From positions 205,775,364-205,839,363 of the forward strand of contig NC_081409.1 of NCBI RefSeq assembly GCF_030272615.1: 64,000 nt of DNA, read 5' to 3'. The position numbers and the translations under genes were made by a program. This DNA comes from Cryptomeria japonica (lineage: Eukaryota > Streptophyta > Pinopsida > Cupressales > Cupressaceae). Shown piece by piece: positions 1 to 10,630 of this stretch (the first letter of the stretch is position 1; each line of letters begins with the position of its first letter). The notes beneath the pieces are model-generated. The model did not search any database. It saw nothing but the letters and a program-made list of their open reading frames with translations, and was not told the origin of the DNA.

Positions 1-573
1 AATTCAAATAGAATGTTCATCTTACTGTAAATGAAAAGTACTTCAGTTCTGGTGAAGTTGGTAATTAACAGAAAAAAAAGATAACGGACTTCACTTAACA
101 TCAATAGAATCTCAATCAATTTAAACTTTGCCCTTCGATTTGACAATTTCCTCAGATGCCAGGCCTTAACGTTTCGAAAATAAGACGGCAATTTTTTTTA
201 AAATAACAATTGTGTACAAAACAATCTGTACACAGAGCAGGGCGGCTAAAATTTATTCCAAGATTATTGAAAATTCCATCTCCACAGTCACATGCTGTGG
301 ATTGGGAATGTCTGATTACTCTGATTTCCCTCATTTGGAGATATGGCAGAGCGAATTCATTCATTCCTTACATTTTCTCTTTTCATCTCTGGTACTTTTG
401 AGATTTTTGTTCTGATAGGAGCCGTCTTCAAACCGATTTAAACATAGAAATTTGGGCACCCAAACTACAGCAACCAGTCATTAGATCACACTAACATATA
501 CTGATACAGAAAACTTATTATGTACATTTGATCGATCAGAACATGCCAATATTGAATGACCCATATCAAGAAA
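1..573. repeat. Duplicated 3' flank, paralogous to 11285-11861
   Basis: This stretch aligns almost base for base with 11285-11861 and continues into the pseudogene, so the duplication extends past the left window edge. The second copy has an extra 8-bp tandem repeat (acttcagt) near 11325 and a few small indels. A third short copy of the same 3' flank (around cttattatgtacat) occurs at 4145-4205, joined directly to the truncated gene end. That suggests at least one more rearranged copy once existed. No separate gene is seen here. Confidence 0.8.
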
Positions 574-1287
574 TCAGGGAATGTAATGTGCTTTGTAGTT
601 TACATTTGGGTTCTGCTTAGATTCGATTTCTCTGTACAAATTCCATACTCGTTTGTAGAAACAGAGGAGAAGCATGAAAGCCAGAAAAGCCATGATAGAC
701 TCTTATGGAAGGCCATGTTGCAGAGGAGGGGAATTGCGACCCATCTTAAAAACATCCCAAGCAGTGAATCCCCAAGCCAAAAACTCAAGTCCCCAACGGG
801 CGAAATTGATGAAACGTTCAGCATTCCCATCATTCCACCATAGCCCATAGGCGAGGCGAGAAACCAGTCCAGAGAAAACAACAAAACTTCCAGAAGACCA
901 TGCCCTGTAGAAGAAGCTCCCCCCTGCCACAAGGGGCTCTTTCCTGCATATACAAGAACTGAAAATCCCAGATGACATGGACATTGAAGCTTCCACCCCT
1001 GTATAATAAGGCAGAGTGACTGCATCAACATAGAGACTCCCATGTAACATACCCACAGCCATGGAGGCCTCAAAAACCACAACATTCAGATTCTTGGAAA
1101 CTCCATTGATTTCATAGCTAGTGAATCCCAGAGCAGATATATGAAGCAGATTAAGCCATGCAGGGACTAGATAGGCCAGAGGGAAAACCCTATTGATTCT
1201 ATGCTCTTTTGCCAATACAAGAATAGACAGGGGACCAGATGGAATCCAATATCGGGCCTTCCCCTACTGAAATCTTGCCCATATACG

Positions 1288-1550
1288 AACAGAGATAGCA
1301 TTCAACAATTAAACTAAAACGGAAATAAACAGAAAAATATACATGACAACGCATGACGCAAGGTTTTAACGTGGTTCAATATTAAGTGGCTACGTCCACC
1401 ATAAAGCAGGGAGAATGATCTATTAACCAAATATCCAATACATCCATACATGACTGCACTCAGTCATTTATACAATCACATTCAGCCGTGAAATGAATAG
1501 TTTGGGGAAGTCGAACAGTCATATGACCGTTGGGTTTCATATACCCAACA
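1288..1550 (-). repeat. 3' LTR of the bromodomain-carrying element
   Basis: This 263-bp direct repeat partner of 3782-4044 is preceded on the minus strand by the purine tract at 1551-1559. It begins TGTTGGG; its far end does not show a clean CA terminus. Confidence 0.8.
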
Positions 1551-1661
1551 ATCTCCCCCGTGAAGGCCAACCAATACAGTCATGCACTTTGACATCCCTA
1601 CTTCCATCTCTAAACTCACATTGCACCCAATTTGCAAGATTTTAATTGTGCAAATTCTTGT

Positions 1662-2045
1662 TCACGTACACCTTCTCCAAATCAAATAAGAGTTAAAAAC
1701 ATCTTCTCCTACTACTTTACCGAGTACAAACTTAAGAACACCATGCCCTCCAGGTTTAAAATGCATTCCTTCATCCTTCAACATCTTCATATCATCAACA
1801 ATCCTGCTGGCATACCACTCGACATCTTCTACAGGCCCCTCTCGATTATAAGTCATGACATTATTAAAAATCAATCTTCTATGCTCTGCAAAATCAAGAG
1901 GTGAGTCATACGGACTCTCGTCAAGCTTGGATTTCACAATGCCAATATACGCGGGATGCTTAATTATCGCATTATAGTCAATCACATCTATCAGAGTATT
2001 AAAAGGACACCCAAATCGGGGTGTGGTATTAGCGATACCCCCCAT
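1662..2045 (-). CDS. Bromodomain-like fragment (plant GTE/BET type)
   Basis: This 127-residue minus-strand ORF contains DYNAIIKHPAYIGIVKSKL, then SPLDFAEHRRLIFNNVMTYN. It matches the core of plant GTE-type bromodomains, which bind acetyl-lysine on histones: the IIKHP turn, the KSKL helix, the FAE..RL.F.N helix, and MTYN with the conserved ligand-contacting Asn. Immediately upstream in a shifted frame (2050-2140) is a stretch including CKQLAEVIKQ that resembles the first bromodomain helix, so a frameshift separates the parts. It lies between the element's unknown ORF and its 3' LTR. This is probably a host gene fragment captured by the element. The family call is from motif recognition and was not tested by search. 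Confidence 0.65.
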   Translation of the reverse strand: MGGIANTTPRFGCPFNTLIDVIDYNAIIKHPAYIGIVKSKLDESPYDSPLDFAEHRRLIFNNVMTYNREGPVEDVEWYASRIVDDMKMLKDEGMHFKPGGHGVLKFVLGKVVGEDVFNSYLIWRRCT

Positions 2046-2382
2046 TGCTTTATCACTTCTGCCAGTTGTTTACAAGCAACTGGATCAGTCACCGGCCACT
2101 TCAATTCCCTTCCATCCAACTTTTCATTTGCCCTTCCACCATAGTAAGATCCTCTTAAACTTCCTTGATAACTACTATTACGACCTCCTCATCCCATATG
2201 AGACCTCAGAAAGAAACTGACAAATGTCTGTGTGTCAGTGTTATAGTGCTCAGAGAACCTGAATCTTCCTCCACAGTCAAGTGCATCACAAGAAGATGAA
2301 TCAAAAGGGTCATCCTTGGAATATATTGGCTTTCTTGAGCTGGCTAGAATGCTCTTGGAAGGTTGACCCAGATTTCCATCCT

Positions 2383-3585
2383 TTACAGAAATAGGTTCCA
2401 GCATTTTACCTGCGAGTATTTGGGTCCATTGGCCCTCTTCTTGCCGGCTCTTGCCTTTTTGCGCTTGGTAACCATAGCTCCCTCTGACTTAGTGTCTACC
2501 TCAATTTTTTCATCAATAGGCGCTCTAGTCATATGCTTAAGAGTGCACCTACTCATGGAAATCATAATGGGTGTTCTGGTATTCAAACCTAGTTGACCAC
2601 GCACAAGCCCTTCAGTTTCAGGAATGACTTCGTCTCTGTCTTCCTCCGAAATCAAGTCTGGAGGATTATTTTTCTCGTATATGCCCTCTCCAATCAGCTT
2701 CTCCATACAGTAAACATCGTCCAAGAAAGCCCTTCTTGCAGATTTCTTTTCTTTCCATGCAAACACAACTGCACTGTCATATTCATTTCTTTGCCTCACG
2801 CATTCTGGAAACAACTCCGACTTCCCTTCCGTCAGGTCCCCAACGCTCCTCTTCTTTTGTATGGGTGGTGACCCCTCCTGTGTCGTCTCTTCATTGTTCA
2901 ATGACACTGCTTGCATGACCACACCATAAGCAACGACCTCTTCCTTGGCCTTGGCAATGAAAACCCCCACGTGACGATGGGGTTCAATCATGCTTTTCAT
3001 CCCACCACCTCTACCACAGTCACCTCCACAACCTTGGAGATTGTCACCAAATACACCAACGGGCTCCATGTCAAATGAGTTTATTGTATTTCTCGCAGAA
3101 GCTTGTGCACTACCTACAATCAATGCATTTCACTCTGCCTCTACTTCTGCAATCTTCATCAACAGATGATCACTCTCTTTTTCTTTTTGAAAATCAATTT
3201 CCTCAAAGACCTTATTCTCAGCCTTTCTGAAGTCTTCTAGATCATGTGTAGCCTTGAGCCAGAGGCTCTCTCCTGCCTCTGTGAGCTCTATAATCCATGT
3301 GCTCCTGGGATCTTCAATCGCTAGGCACCCCAAATCCTCTTGTGGATTGTTTCCACCAAAGAAAGGTTTTCCTATCAACAAGACATGCATTTTTGTGAGG
3401 AAAGAGTCCTTTGTTAGGAGCTTCCCATCACTTTCCTCTTGTTGAAATACGGTCTCTTCAGAAAAATCCCATTCTTTCTCAAAGTTATATTTTTCAATAT
3501 TCATCATGCGATACAAAACCATCAACTTCTGGTCTATACAAATCAGTTTATTTGTGAGTAGGAGATTCTCTTCCTTCAACCTCAT
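2383..3585 (-). pseudogene. Unrecognised ORF of the LTR element, one internal stop
   Basis: One minus-strand frame of 401 codons is interrupted only by a TGA at 3130-3132 (local reading EAE-stop-NALIVG), compatible with a TGG Trp codon that lost a G. The N-terminal ~150 residues are Glu/Lys/Leu-rich and likely coiled-coil. The middle holds a Gly/Cys-rich patch (CGGDCGRGGG), and the C-terminus a basic cluster (KRKKARAGKKR) resembling a nuclear localisation signal. A further overlapping frame (2189-2404) suggests a frameshifted continuation toward the bromodomain frame. It does not look like gag or pol. It may be part of the same captured host gene as the bromodomain, or an element-specific gene. 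Confidence 0.5.
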
Positions 3586-3597
3586 AAATTTTTCTTT

Positions 3598-3732
3598 TTA
3601 ATAATCCTCCCGAGTCTTGGTCTCAACTTCCTCAACTTCATCCTCACTCGCTTCAGCGTCCTCCTCTTCAACATCCTCTTCTTCAATCGAATCAAGAAAT
3701 TCTTCAATAGCATCATCATCTTCATCTTCCAT
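3598..3732 (-). CDS. Short acidic ORF at the 5' end of the element
   Basis: This 44-residue minus-strand ORF begins 19 bp inside the primer site with MEDEDDDAIEEF and consists almost entirely of Glu and Asp. It ends in TAA just before the next reading frame starts at 3585. It could be the acidic N-terminus of a longer product separated by a frameshift. No family was recognised. Coding potential is uncertain because GAA/GAT repeats give acidic peptides by chance. Confidence 0.35.
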   Translation of the reverse strand: MEDEDDDAIEEFLDSIEEEDVEEEDAEASEDEVEEVETKTREDY

Positions 3733-3750
3733 CTCTGCTCAAGACAATCT

Positions 3751-3763
3751 GGCTCTGATACCA
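3751..3763 (-). promoter_or_regulatory. Primer binding site, initiator-Met tRNA type
   Basis: The minus strand reads TGGTATCAGAGCC, the canonical plant retrotransposon primer site complementary to the 3' end of initiator methionine tRNA. Its position just inside the 5' LTR sets the orientation of the element. Confidence 0.85.
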
Positions 3764-3781
3764 ATCGTGAAGATTAAAACA

Positions 3782-4044
3782 AACAGAGATAACATTCAAC
3801 AATTAAACTAAAACGGAAATAAACAGAAAAATATATATGACAATGCATGATGCAAGGTTTTAACATGGTTCAACACTAAGTGGCTACGTCCATCAGAAAG
3901 CAGGGAGAATGATCTATTAACCAAATATCCAATATATCCATAAATGACTGCACTCAGTCATTTATACAATCACATTCAATTGTGAAATGAATAGCTTGGG
4001 GAAGTCGAACAGTCATATGATCGTTGGGCTTTATATACCCAACA
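3782..4044 (-). repeat. 5' LTR of the bromodomain-carrying element
   Basis: This is a 263-bp copy of 1288-1550 with scattered substitutions (for example acatggttc versus acgtggttc). It is the upstream LTR when read on the minus strand because the tRNA primer site follows it at 3751-3763. Confidence 0.8.
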
Positions 4045-4205
4045 CCTCTCACTTCCCATATCATCATCCCACTCAAACACAACCATGAAGCTGATGCCAA
4101 AAGCACCGCATGTCAATTTACATCAACCAAGTAATTGCCTAATACATAAAACTTATTATGTACATGTGATTGATCATAACAGGCCAATATCGAATGACCT
4201 ATTTC

Positions 4206-7200
4206 TTATTATGTACTACTCATCTGCATCACAATCTTCCAATTTATAGACCAAGCCCAAATAGGAAACCATGAGACCACAAATCATAGGGAAAATGACA
4301 GCCGAACCCATGCCTCACATTCCAAGTCAACTAGCTCAATATATAATGTAACTCTTATGTGATAAGTTTTCCATCAAATTTGGGTGCTTCGATTTGCAAT
4401 TGTTTATGTTTATTAACTATGATCTATCATATTTTGCACCATAAATTTATCAAAAGTATTCATGACTTATTTAGTCCATCTTGTAACTTCCTCTTATATG
4501 TTTGTAAGTGTATTATAGATTCCATTTTATATCTTATAATGTTGTAGATTCTCTTACACATATTACATGACATTAGATATCTTCATATGAAATCATGTTT
4601 CAATTTACACATTACATAAAATACCACCTCAAGTGAAATAGCCTTTTCCATGTGAACACATGAATAATAAAAATTAAAAATAAATATTAATATTAGAATA
4701 TAAAAGGTTTTTGATGCATGGTCCCAACAATGTAAATGTAAGATCGCTATGTATAACATGGTGTATCAAAATTGGAGCAATATGTAGGCTGTAGCAAGCA
4801 TGATATAGTATAGGTAAGCTTTAGAAATCATGATGTTATAATATGAAATCTATTAGTTATAGAAATCATGATATTATAATGCAAGAAACATGATATAAAT
4901 TTGCAGTAATTATATCAAGAGCATTAATATGGTTAAGATCTAAGAAACAAAAATAATGCAAACAAAATCAAAAGCTAAGAGATAAGTAAAATAAATTAAG
5001 CAACTCAAGTGGAAAATGATCATAAAATGTACAAAAATCCATGAAAGAATTGAATTTGTTTAATTAACCCTTTAATAAAGATATTTAACACTTCAAAATA
5101 ATGTTATTGGATAATCAACTTGGAGAATAAATATAAATCAAATTCAACATGATCACTAATGTGCTCATTACATCCTTAGACACACTTAAATAAATCAACA
5201 ATTGTTACTCTAAGACCCATATTAACTTTGAATTTATCCAGGAATAGTTGAGAATTTATTTAGGAATAGTTGAGTGAGATCATGAAGTGGATGAAGAGAA
5301 CAATGAGGAAGTAAATGGAACCACTCAATAGAAAAATCTTTCAAAGTGCATGGAGTTAACTTTGTTAATGAATTATACTCATATAGGAAGCCTAAACGTG
5401 TATTTGCATAGCATCTAATATGTGTATTAGGGTAACTTTTTTTTATTATACACTAAAATTTGAGTTGCTACAAATCTTACAAGCGAGGAACATGATACAA
5501 TATCACATGTAATAATGGTGTATTTCTAGCATCCTTAAATTCATCAACATCATTAGGCTTCACGTGCACTCTCTTTTCTACTTGATCTATTTTATGAAAT
5601 AGTGCATCTGAGGTAGTGAAAATGATGGTGACTAATTGAAAACCTCTATAATAGGTATGGGTTTATGTATGGAAAGTAAGGAGGTAGATGAAGTAATGAT
5701 TTGGGATAAAGGTGTGGGAAAAGAAAGTTTTTAAAGGGTATTTAGGGTATGCAATGTGGTATGGAGTTGGAAATAGGTTAGATAAGTAGGGTAAGGGGTC
5801 TAATGTTGGTGCATGAAAGGTATTTAAGTGTGGTACTTCATATGGGTGACATATATGATAGGCGAATATATGGTATCTAGGTCATGAGATGGAGGATAAA
5901 TGAAAAGGGGATACAAATTAAATGGTGAGACACTAGTGGTTGTAATACAATGAAGATAAGTGGTGATGGTGGAAGAGGTAATAGTATAATACAGATCTAT
6001 GATAGAGGTAGGACTAAGGCAATAGGTACTATAGAAAAACAAAGCTTAGCAAAAACTACTTGCAAACTCTCAAATCCACATGAACTAATTATAAACATAT
6101 AATGAAACATATCCACTAGTTATGTAGAATTCTCTATATTAGCCAAATAGCCAAGTCATTTATAAACTCTGGATAGTACACTTGAACAAAATGATCATAC
6201 TTATGACCCATGATATAATAATACAATATTAATGATTTTAATCTTTAAGAAACATGATATAAAAATGTAGTAGCTATGCATCATGATCACTAAAGAAAAA
6301 AGAAATGATACAAACATAAACAAAGACTAGACTAGGGGACATGTAAAAGAAATTAAGCAACCCAAGTGAGAGTTTCAACAAAGATATAAATAGTGAAAGG
6401 TGAAATAAAAATTAATAATGCTACCCAAGTGTGAAGGCATAAAATAGAAAAGTTAAGAGAGGTCAAAACATGAAGCTAAAAAAATAAAAAATAAAAGAAA
6501 TCTAACCTTAGTTATATGTGAATATACACTATATTAGTACTCATAAACAATTGAAAAAACTTCTTATTAGGTACCACCTTTAGTAGATCTTTCTTAAGAT
6601 CATCAACCATTGAATTGTTAATACCCAAAAACTCATCATCTAATTTATTTTCTTTTTGTTTTTTTCTTTTTATGCCTCTTTTCTTACTTTCTTGAAAACA
6701 TGTTTTTCTTCTTGATATTAATTTGTTCTTGGTGAAAGAAAAGATCAATAGTTTTAATATTGTGTACTTAGTGTATTAACCTTTCTTTCTAACTTAGGGT
6801 TATAGTGGAATGATATTCTTTTGATGCACCACAACTAAATTGTGCATGTAATTCATTAGTTGTTATCAAATTTATTTCTTTTGTATTTTTATTTAGGTTT
6901 TTCTTTATCTTTGGTACATGTGTAATATTTTTTTCATAAGGATTTTCAAAAGGAAAGTATATAACAAGACCTTTGTGAACATTAACCTTAGATGTGCACA
7001 ACTTGAGGTTATTTGGTTTTGGAAAATCTTTACCTAATATTTTTTTAATCCTTTGAAATTCATCAAGGTGTATCTTGTATAAATTATATTCAACACCATT
7101 TCTCTCATAAGGTATACATCTTTTTGTGTTTCCACAAATGTATCCAATGTAAAGGGATAACATCAAATGATGAACTACAACAAGCCCTTTCAATAGCAAT

Positions 7201-8640
7201 CATATTTCCTTCATGAAATTTTTTAACATATCGATGTAAACAAAAGGAATAAATATTTATTTCTTGTTCTATGGCATCTTAATTAGACAAATATTCAACC
7301 AAATTATGGTATAAGATACATAAAATAGACAAATCCTTAGATCCAACTTTTAAGTGTACAATAATGGATCCCAATATGTTAATTAACATTTCATTAATCA
7401 TTTTCATTGAAAATCCAAAATGTGCATGCTCTTTATTTCTAATTTAAGTGTTAAATCTTCTTCCACACAAATATTTTATTGGCATGTGTAATCAATAATA
7501 TGGTGTTGAACATATAATTTCATCTATATGTAATGGACTATAATAATTATTGTATGGTATCTCTTTATTAGAAAATGTAAGCAATGGTGGTATAGGAGGA
7601 GAAAAAGACATATCCTTAGATTCAACATTTCCCACAAAAACCTTCTCCTTATGTTCCACATTATCATTGTTAGCTTTCATAGAATGTATTTCAACATTAT
7701 GTGAATGAATTAGAAATGGTTCTACATAAATCAATTTGAGCACGTGCAACTAATGTATGTTTTCTATATTCAAAACCAATCAAGAGTTGTTGATTAGTCA
7801 TAAAGAGACAAGCTCTCCCAAATCAATCCACATAAATTGAACAAGATCAAGGACAATAGGTAAGCTCCTAAATATGAGATTATTTACTCCTTTAATTGCA
7901 CCAAATTGAAATGCGTTGTTATTGATTATTTCAATCCTCAAGATTGCTTGATTAGAGAATTAACACTTGATTGTATTTAATGGTTGCCATACGATTAAAA
8001 TGGATGCATTGGATGTCTTTAAATATTAACACATTTCATCAAACCATGACAAACATGCGTTTCATTGACTTGAGGTAGATGTGAAGCGGGTTTATTGGAA
8101 AATTTAAAAAAAATTAATTTTAATTTAAAAAAGTAGAAGTTTGTGACTATGACATATCTCCAATGACTAGAAACTTATCTTGAAATAAGATAACAATGAA
8201 AAATAAGTGGCAACTAACTACATGGATGTAGGTGCACATATAGGTGTGATAAGTAGGTGAATGAGGTGGATGTGTAAATGTGTGTAGATAGATTAAATGA
8301 GATTACACACAGATAAATATATATAAAATACCAACTTCATATAAAATTGTGTCATTTATTATTATATAAATCAAATTATTATCTCAAAATAAATATAAAA
8401 TTAAATAAAAAAATATAAATACACAAATTCCACGATTACAATCCTTCACCCTATATTACATATAGCAACTACCTAAGAAAATCTTTGACAAATTAGTTAG
8501 AAAAAGACTATCCAACTCCCTATAATGGACCAAGACATCATTATCCTTTATACATTATAAATACATTATAATAGATGTTTGATTAGTTATTGTCATTCAC
8601 CCCATATTTTTGTCACCACTAATACTGATAGAAAAACATA
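4206..8640. other. AT-rich stretch without a supported gene
   Basis: About 4.4 kb of AT-rich sequence. Minus-strand reading frames of 70-136 codons at 6512-6748, 6789-7199 and 7492-7749 lie in the same direction and might be pieces of one decayed protein, but no motif was recognised and low GC alone could produce them. Short diverged repeats (around aagaaacatgatata) occur near 4885 and 6250. Starting at 8463, about 120 bp (tagcaactacctaagaaaatc onward) is repeated beyond the right end of the next element (10938 onward). No transposon ends could be assigned. Confidence 0.5.
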
Positions 8641-9405
8641 TAGGGGAAGAGCACCAGTAGCCGTCATAGCTAACTTCGCCCACCCACAGACTCTAAACGG
8701 TACATCGGATTTTGAATTTCTTTTTAGTTGTCTTCATATGCTACTTAACTGCTTAAAGTTATTGATCTAGCTTCTAGGTAGTAACGATCCGATCTCTACG
8801 GGTCATTATGTGTTAAAAGGTCAAAAAGTTATCATTTCAAAGTGTCACCCGATACTTGACCTCTATTGTGCCAATAACCACACACGAAAAGGCCAATATC
8901 CATTAATAAAATACCTAAAAACTAATATGTTTTTCACCTTTTTATAAAATTAAATTAACCTAAATATTTTATGTTATGCATATTATTAAAAATATATTTA
9001 ATATTATAAAGTTTGAAATGGGTGGTCGAAAAAATTGTTGACCACCCATAACTGCCTTCCCACGTATGCATTATGGGCCCACATGGCACAAACTACCACT
9101 ATCTACGTTGCCCTAAAAACTTAGGGAAATGAAGTTTTTTGGGGGGGATTTTCTATGTTTTACATCTATTCGTCATTGTTTCTCCTCTGCAACCATTTCT
9201 TGGCCTCCTCTACAACCATTTCGTCGACTCTTCTGTGCTTCCAGGCAACAGTCGTGCTCTTCCTCCTTGCATATTGGATGACCAATGATGATTTTTCTCC
9301 TTCGTAGTTGCATTATGCTTTGTCTATTGATGATTTCTTTGTATGCAATTTAGGGTTTCATTTCAATGCTCAATTATAGTTTAATAATAACAAAATCCTC
9401 ACAGA

Positions 9406-10630
9406 ATGGCAAAAAAATTGATTATCTCTTCATTTTCTTTGAAATCCCTTCATTATTTATCATTTCATTTAATGGGTGTGCTATTAAATGGTGTCTCTCT
9501 GTTTATAATGCCAAAATCATTACAGAGAATGCCAAAAACATTGTTTATTGTTCATAATTATTCGATACCCCTTCATTATTTATCATTTCATTTAATGGGT
9601 GCACTATTAAATGGTGTTTGTTCGTTTATAATGCCAAAATAATTACAGAGTACAAAAAAAATGATTATTGTTCATATTTTTTTGAAACCCCTTCATTATT
9701 TATCATTTCATTTAATGAGTGCATTGTTAAATAGTGTCTCTTGGTTTATAGTGCCGAAATCATTTCAGAGAATGCAAAAAAAATTGATTATTGTCCATAA
9801 TTATTCGAAACCCCTTCATTATCTATCATTTCATTTTATGGGTGCGCTGTAAATGGTGTCTCTCTGTTTATAATGCCAAAATCATTATAGAGAATGCAAA
9901 AAAAATTATTATTGTTCATATTTATTCGATACCCCTTGAATATTTATCATTTCATTTTATGGTTGCGCTATTAGATGGTGTCTGTCTATTTATAATGCCA
10001 AAATCATTAAAGAGAATGCAAAAAAAAATGATTATTGATCATATTTATTCGATACTTGTTGATGATTTATCATATCATTTTATGGGTGCATTATTAGGGA
10101 CGCATCTATTCTGGCTCCAGAAAGAGAGTACGGATTGACTAACATGCGTGTTAGTCGCACGTTTTACACCATCGATTTTGCAGTTAACAGTTGCGATTGA
10201 CTAACCTGTCACTAACATGCTATACGACAGGTCTGTTTTGGAGCTAGAATAGCCGCGACCTGTTGGTAGATGGTGTCTGTCTATTTATAATGTCAAAATA
10301 ATTATAGAGAATGCAAAAAAAAATGATTATTGTTCATAATTATTTGAAACCCCTTCATTATTTATCATTTCATTTTATGGGTGCACTATAAATGGTGTCT
10401 CTCTATTTATAATGCCAAAATCATTACAGAGAATGCAAAAAAAATTGATTAATGTTCATAATTATTTGAAACCCCTTCAATAGTTATCATTTCATTTAAT
10501 GGGTGCACTATTGAATGGTGTCTGTCTATTTATAATGCCAAAATAATTACAAAGAATGCAAAAAAAAATGATTATTGTTCATAATTATTCAAAACCCCTT
10601 CATCATTTATGATTTCACTTTATGGGTACA
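9406..10630. repeat. Tandem array of nine ~122-bp units
   Basis: The block cccttcattatttatcattt recurs at about 9446, 9569, 9689, 9812, 9933, 10054, 10351, 10473 and 10596, giving a period of 120-123 bp. Each unit also holds an ATGGTGTCTGTCTGTTTATAATG-like segment and an A-rich run. The MITE at 10098-10260 splits the sixth unit. The array is bracketed by a further ~60-bp direct repeat (ttcccacgtatgcattatg near 9056 and ttcccgcatacacgttatg near 10640). Reading frames of 63-115 codons crossing the array (9406-10138) are by-products of the near-multiple-of-three period. Confidence 0.85.
10098..10260. mobile_element. 163-bp MITE inside the tandem array
   Basis: This 163-bp insertion interrupts one tandem unit, and the unit resumes directly after it. 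Its ends are imperfect inverted repeats: 10098-10122 begins GGACGCATCTATTCTGGCTCC, and the reverse complement of 10236-10260 begins GGTCGCGGCTATTCTAGCTCC, giving 20 of 25 matches. Inside is a palindrome with arms GACTAACA and TGTTAGTC. It encodes no protein. A target duplication is not clear (TTATTAG before, TGTTGGTAG after). Confidence 0.7.

Larger units (their letters stand above)
1288..4044 (-). mobile_element. Non-autonomous LTR retrotransposon carrying a bromodomain-like fragment
   Basis: Two direct repeats of 263 bp (1288-1550 and 3782-4044) flank the internal region. Read on the minus strand each LTR begins TGTTGGGTATAT. Next to the upstream LTR, 3751-3763 is the complement of TGGTATCAGAGCC, the plant initiator-Met tRNA primer site, separated from the repeat by about 18 bp. 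Next to the downstream LTR, 1551-1559 is a purine tract (GGGGGAGAT). This fixes the element on the minus strand. No reverse transcriptase, protease or integrase motif is visible in the ~2.2-kb interior, so it must be mobilised in trans. It sits inside the duplicated membrane-protein pseudogene. A clear target-site duplication could not be identified because the left edge differs from the expected host sequence. Confidence 0.8.
574..4145 (-). pseudogene. Truncated duplicate of the multi-pass membrane protein gene, split by an LTR element
   Basis: The minus strand of 574-1280 plus 4045-4145 translates to residues ~82-355 of the protein encoded at 11862-12929, with high identity (for example the shared block VSMAVGMLHGSLYVDAVTL, which has A for V in this copy). 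The first ~81 residues, including the signal peptide, are absent because similarity ends near 4145. Damage: a TAT-to-TAA type stop at 703-705 shortly before the C-terminus, a Trp-to-TGA change near the truncated end, a short deletion near 1227, and a 2.76-kb LTR element between 1288 and 4044. The original stop codon (574-576) is preserved. Duplicate status is directly visible; non-functionality is inferred from truncation and stops. Confidence 0.85.

Noticed and set aside
2593-2918. Plus-strand ORFs of 60-92 codons over the LTR element
   Set aside because: Antisense shadows of the 2383-3585 minus-strand frame, which has the better protein texture and orientation support from PBS and PPT.
6512-7749. 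A minus-strand gene in the AT-rich spacer
   Set aside because: Three separate frames in one direction with no motif, no shared frame and high AT; kept only as a note in the spacer entry.
9406-10138. Overlapping ORFs encoding a repeated ~41-residue peptide (LHYLSFHLMGALLNGV type)
   Set aside because: They track the ~122-bp noncoding tandem units, whose period is close to 41 codons. Units with other lengths break the frame, and there is no start or stop logic.
9406-10630. CRISPR-like array
   Set aside because: Units are ~122 bp with no unique spacers, inside a plant transposon. The 20-bp-step array at 55264-55514 is also not CRISPR: its 10-bp repeats and 10-bp spacers are far too short.
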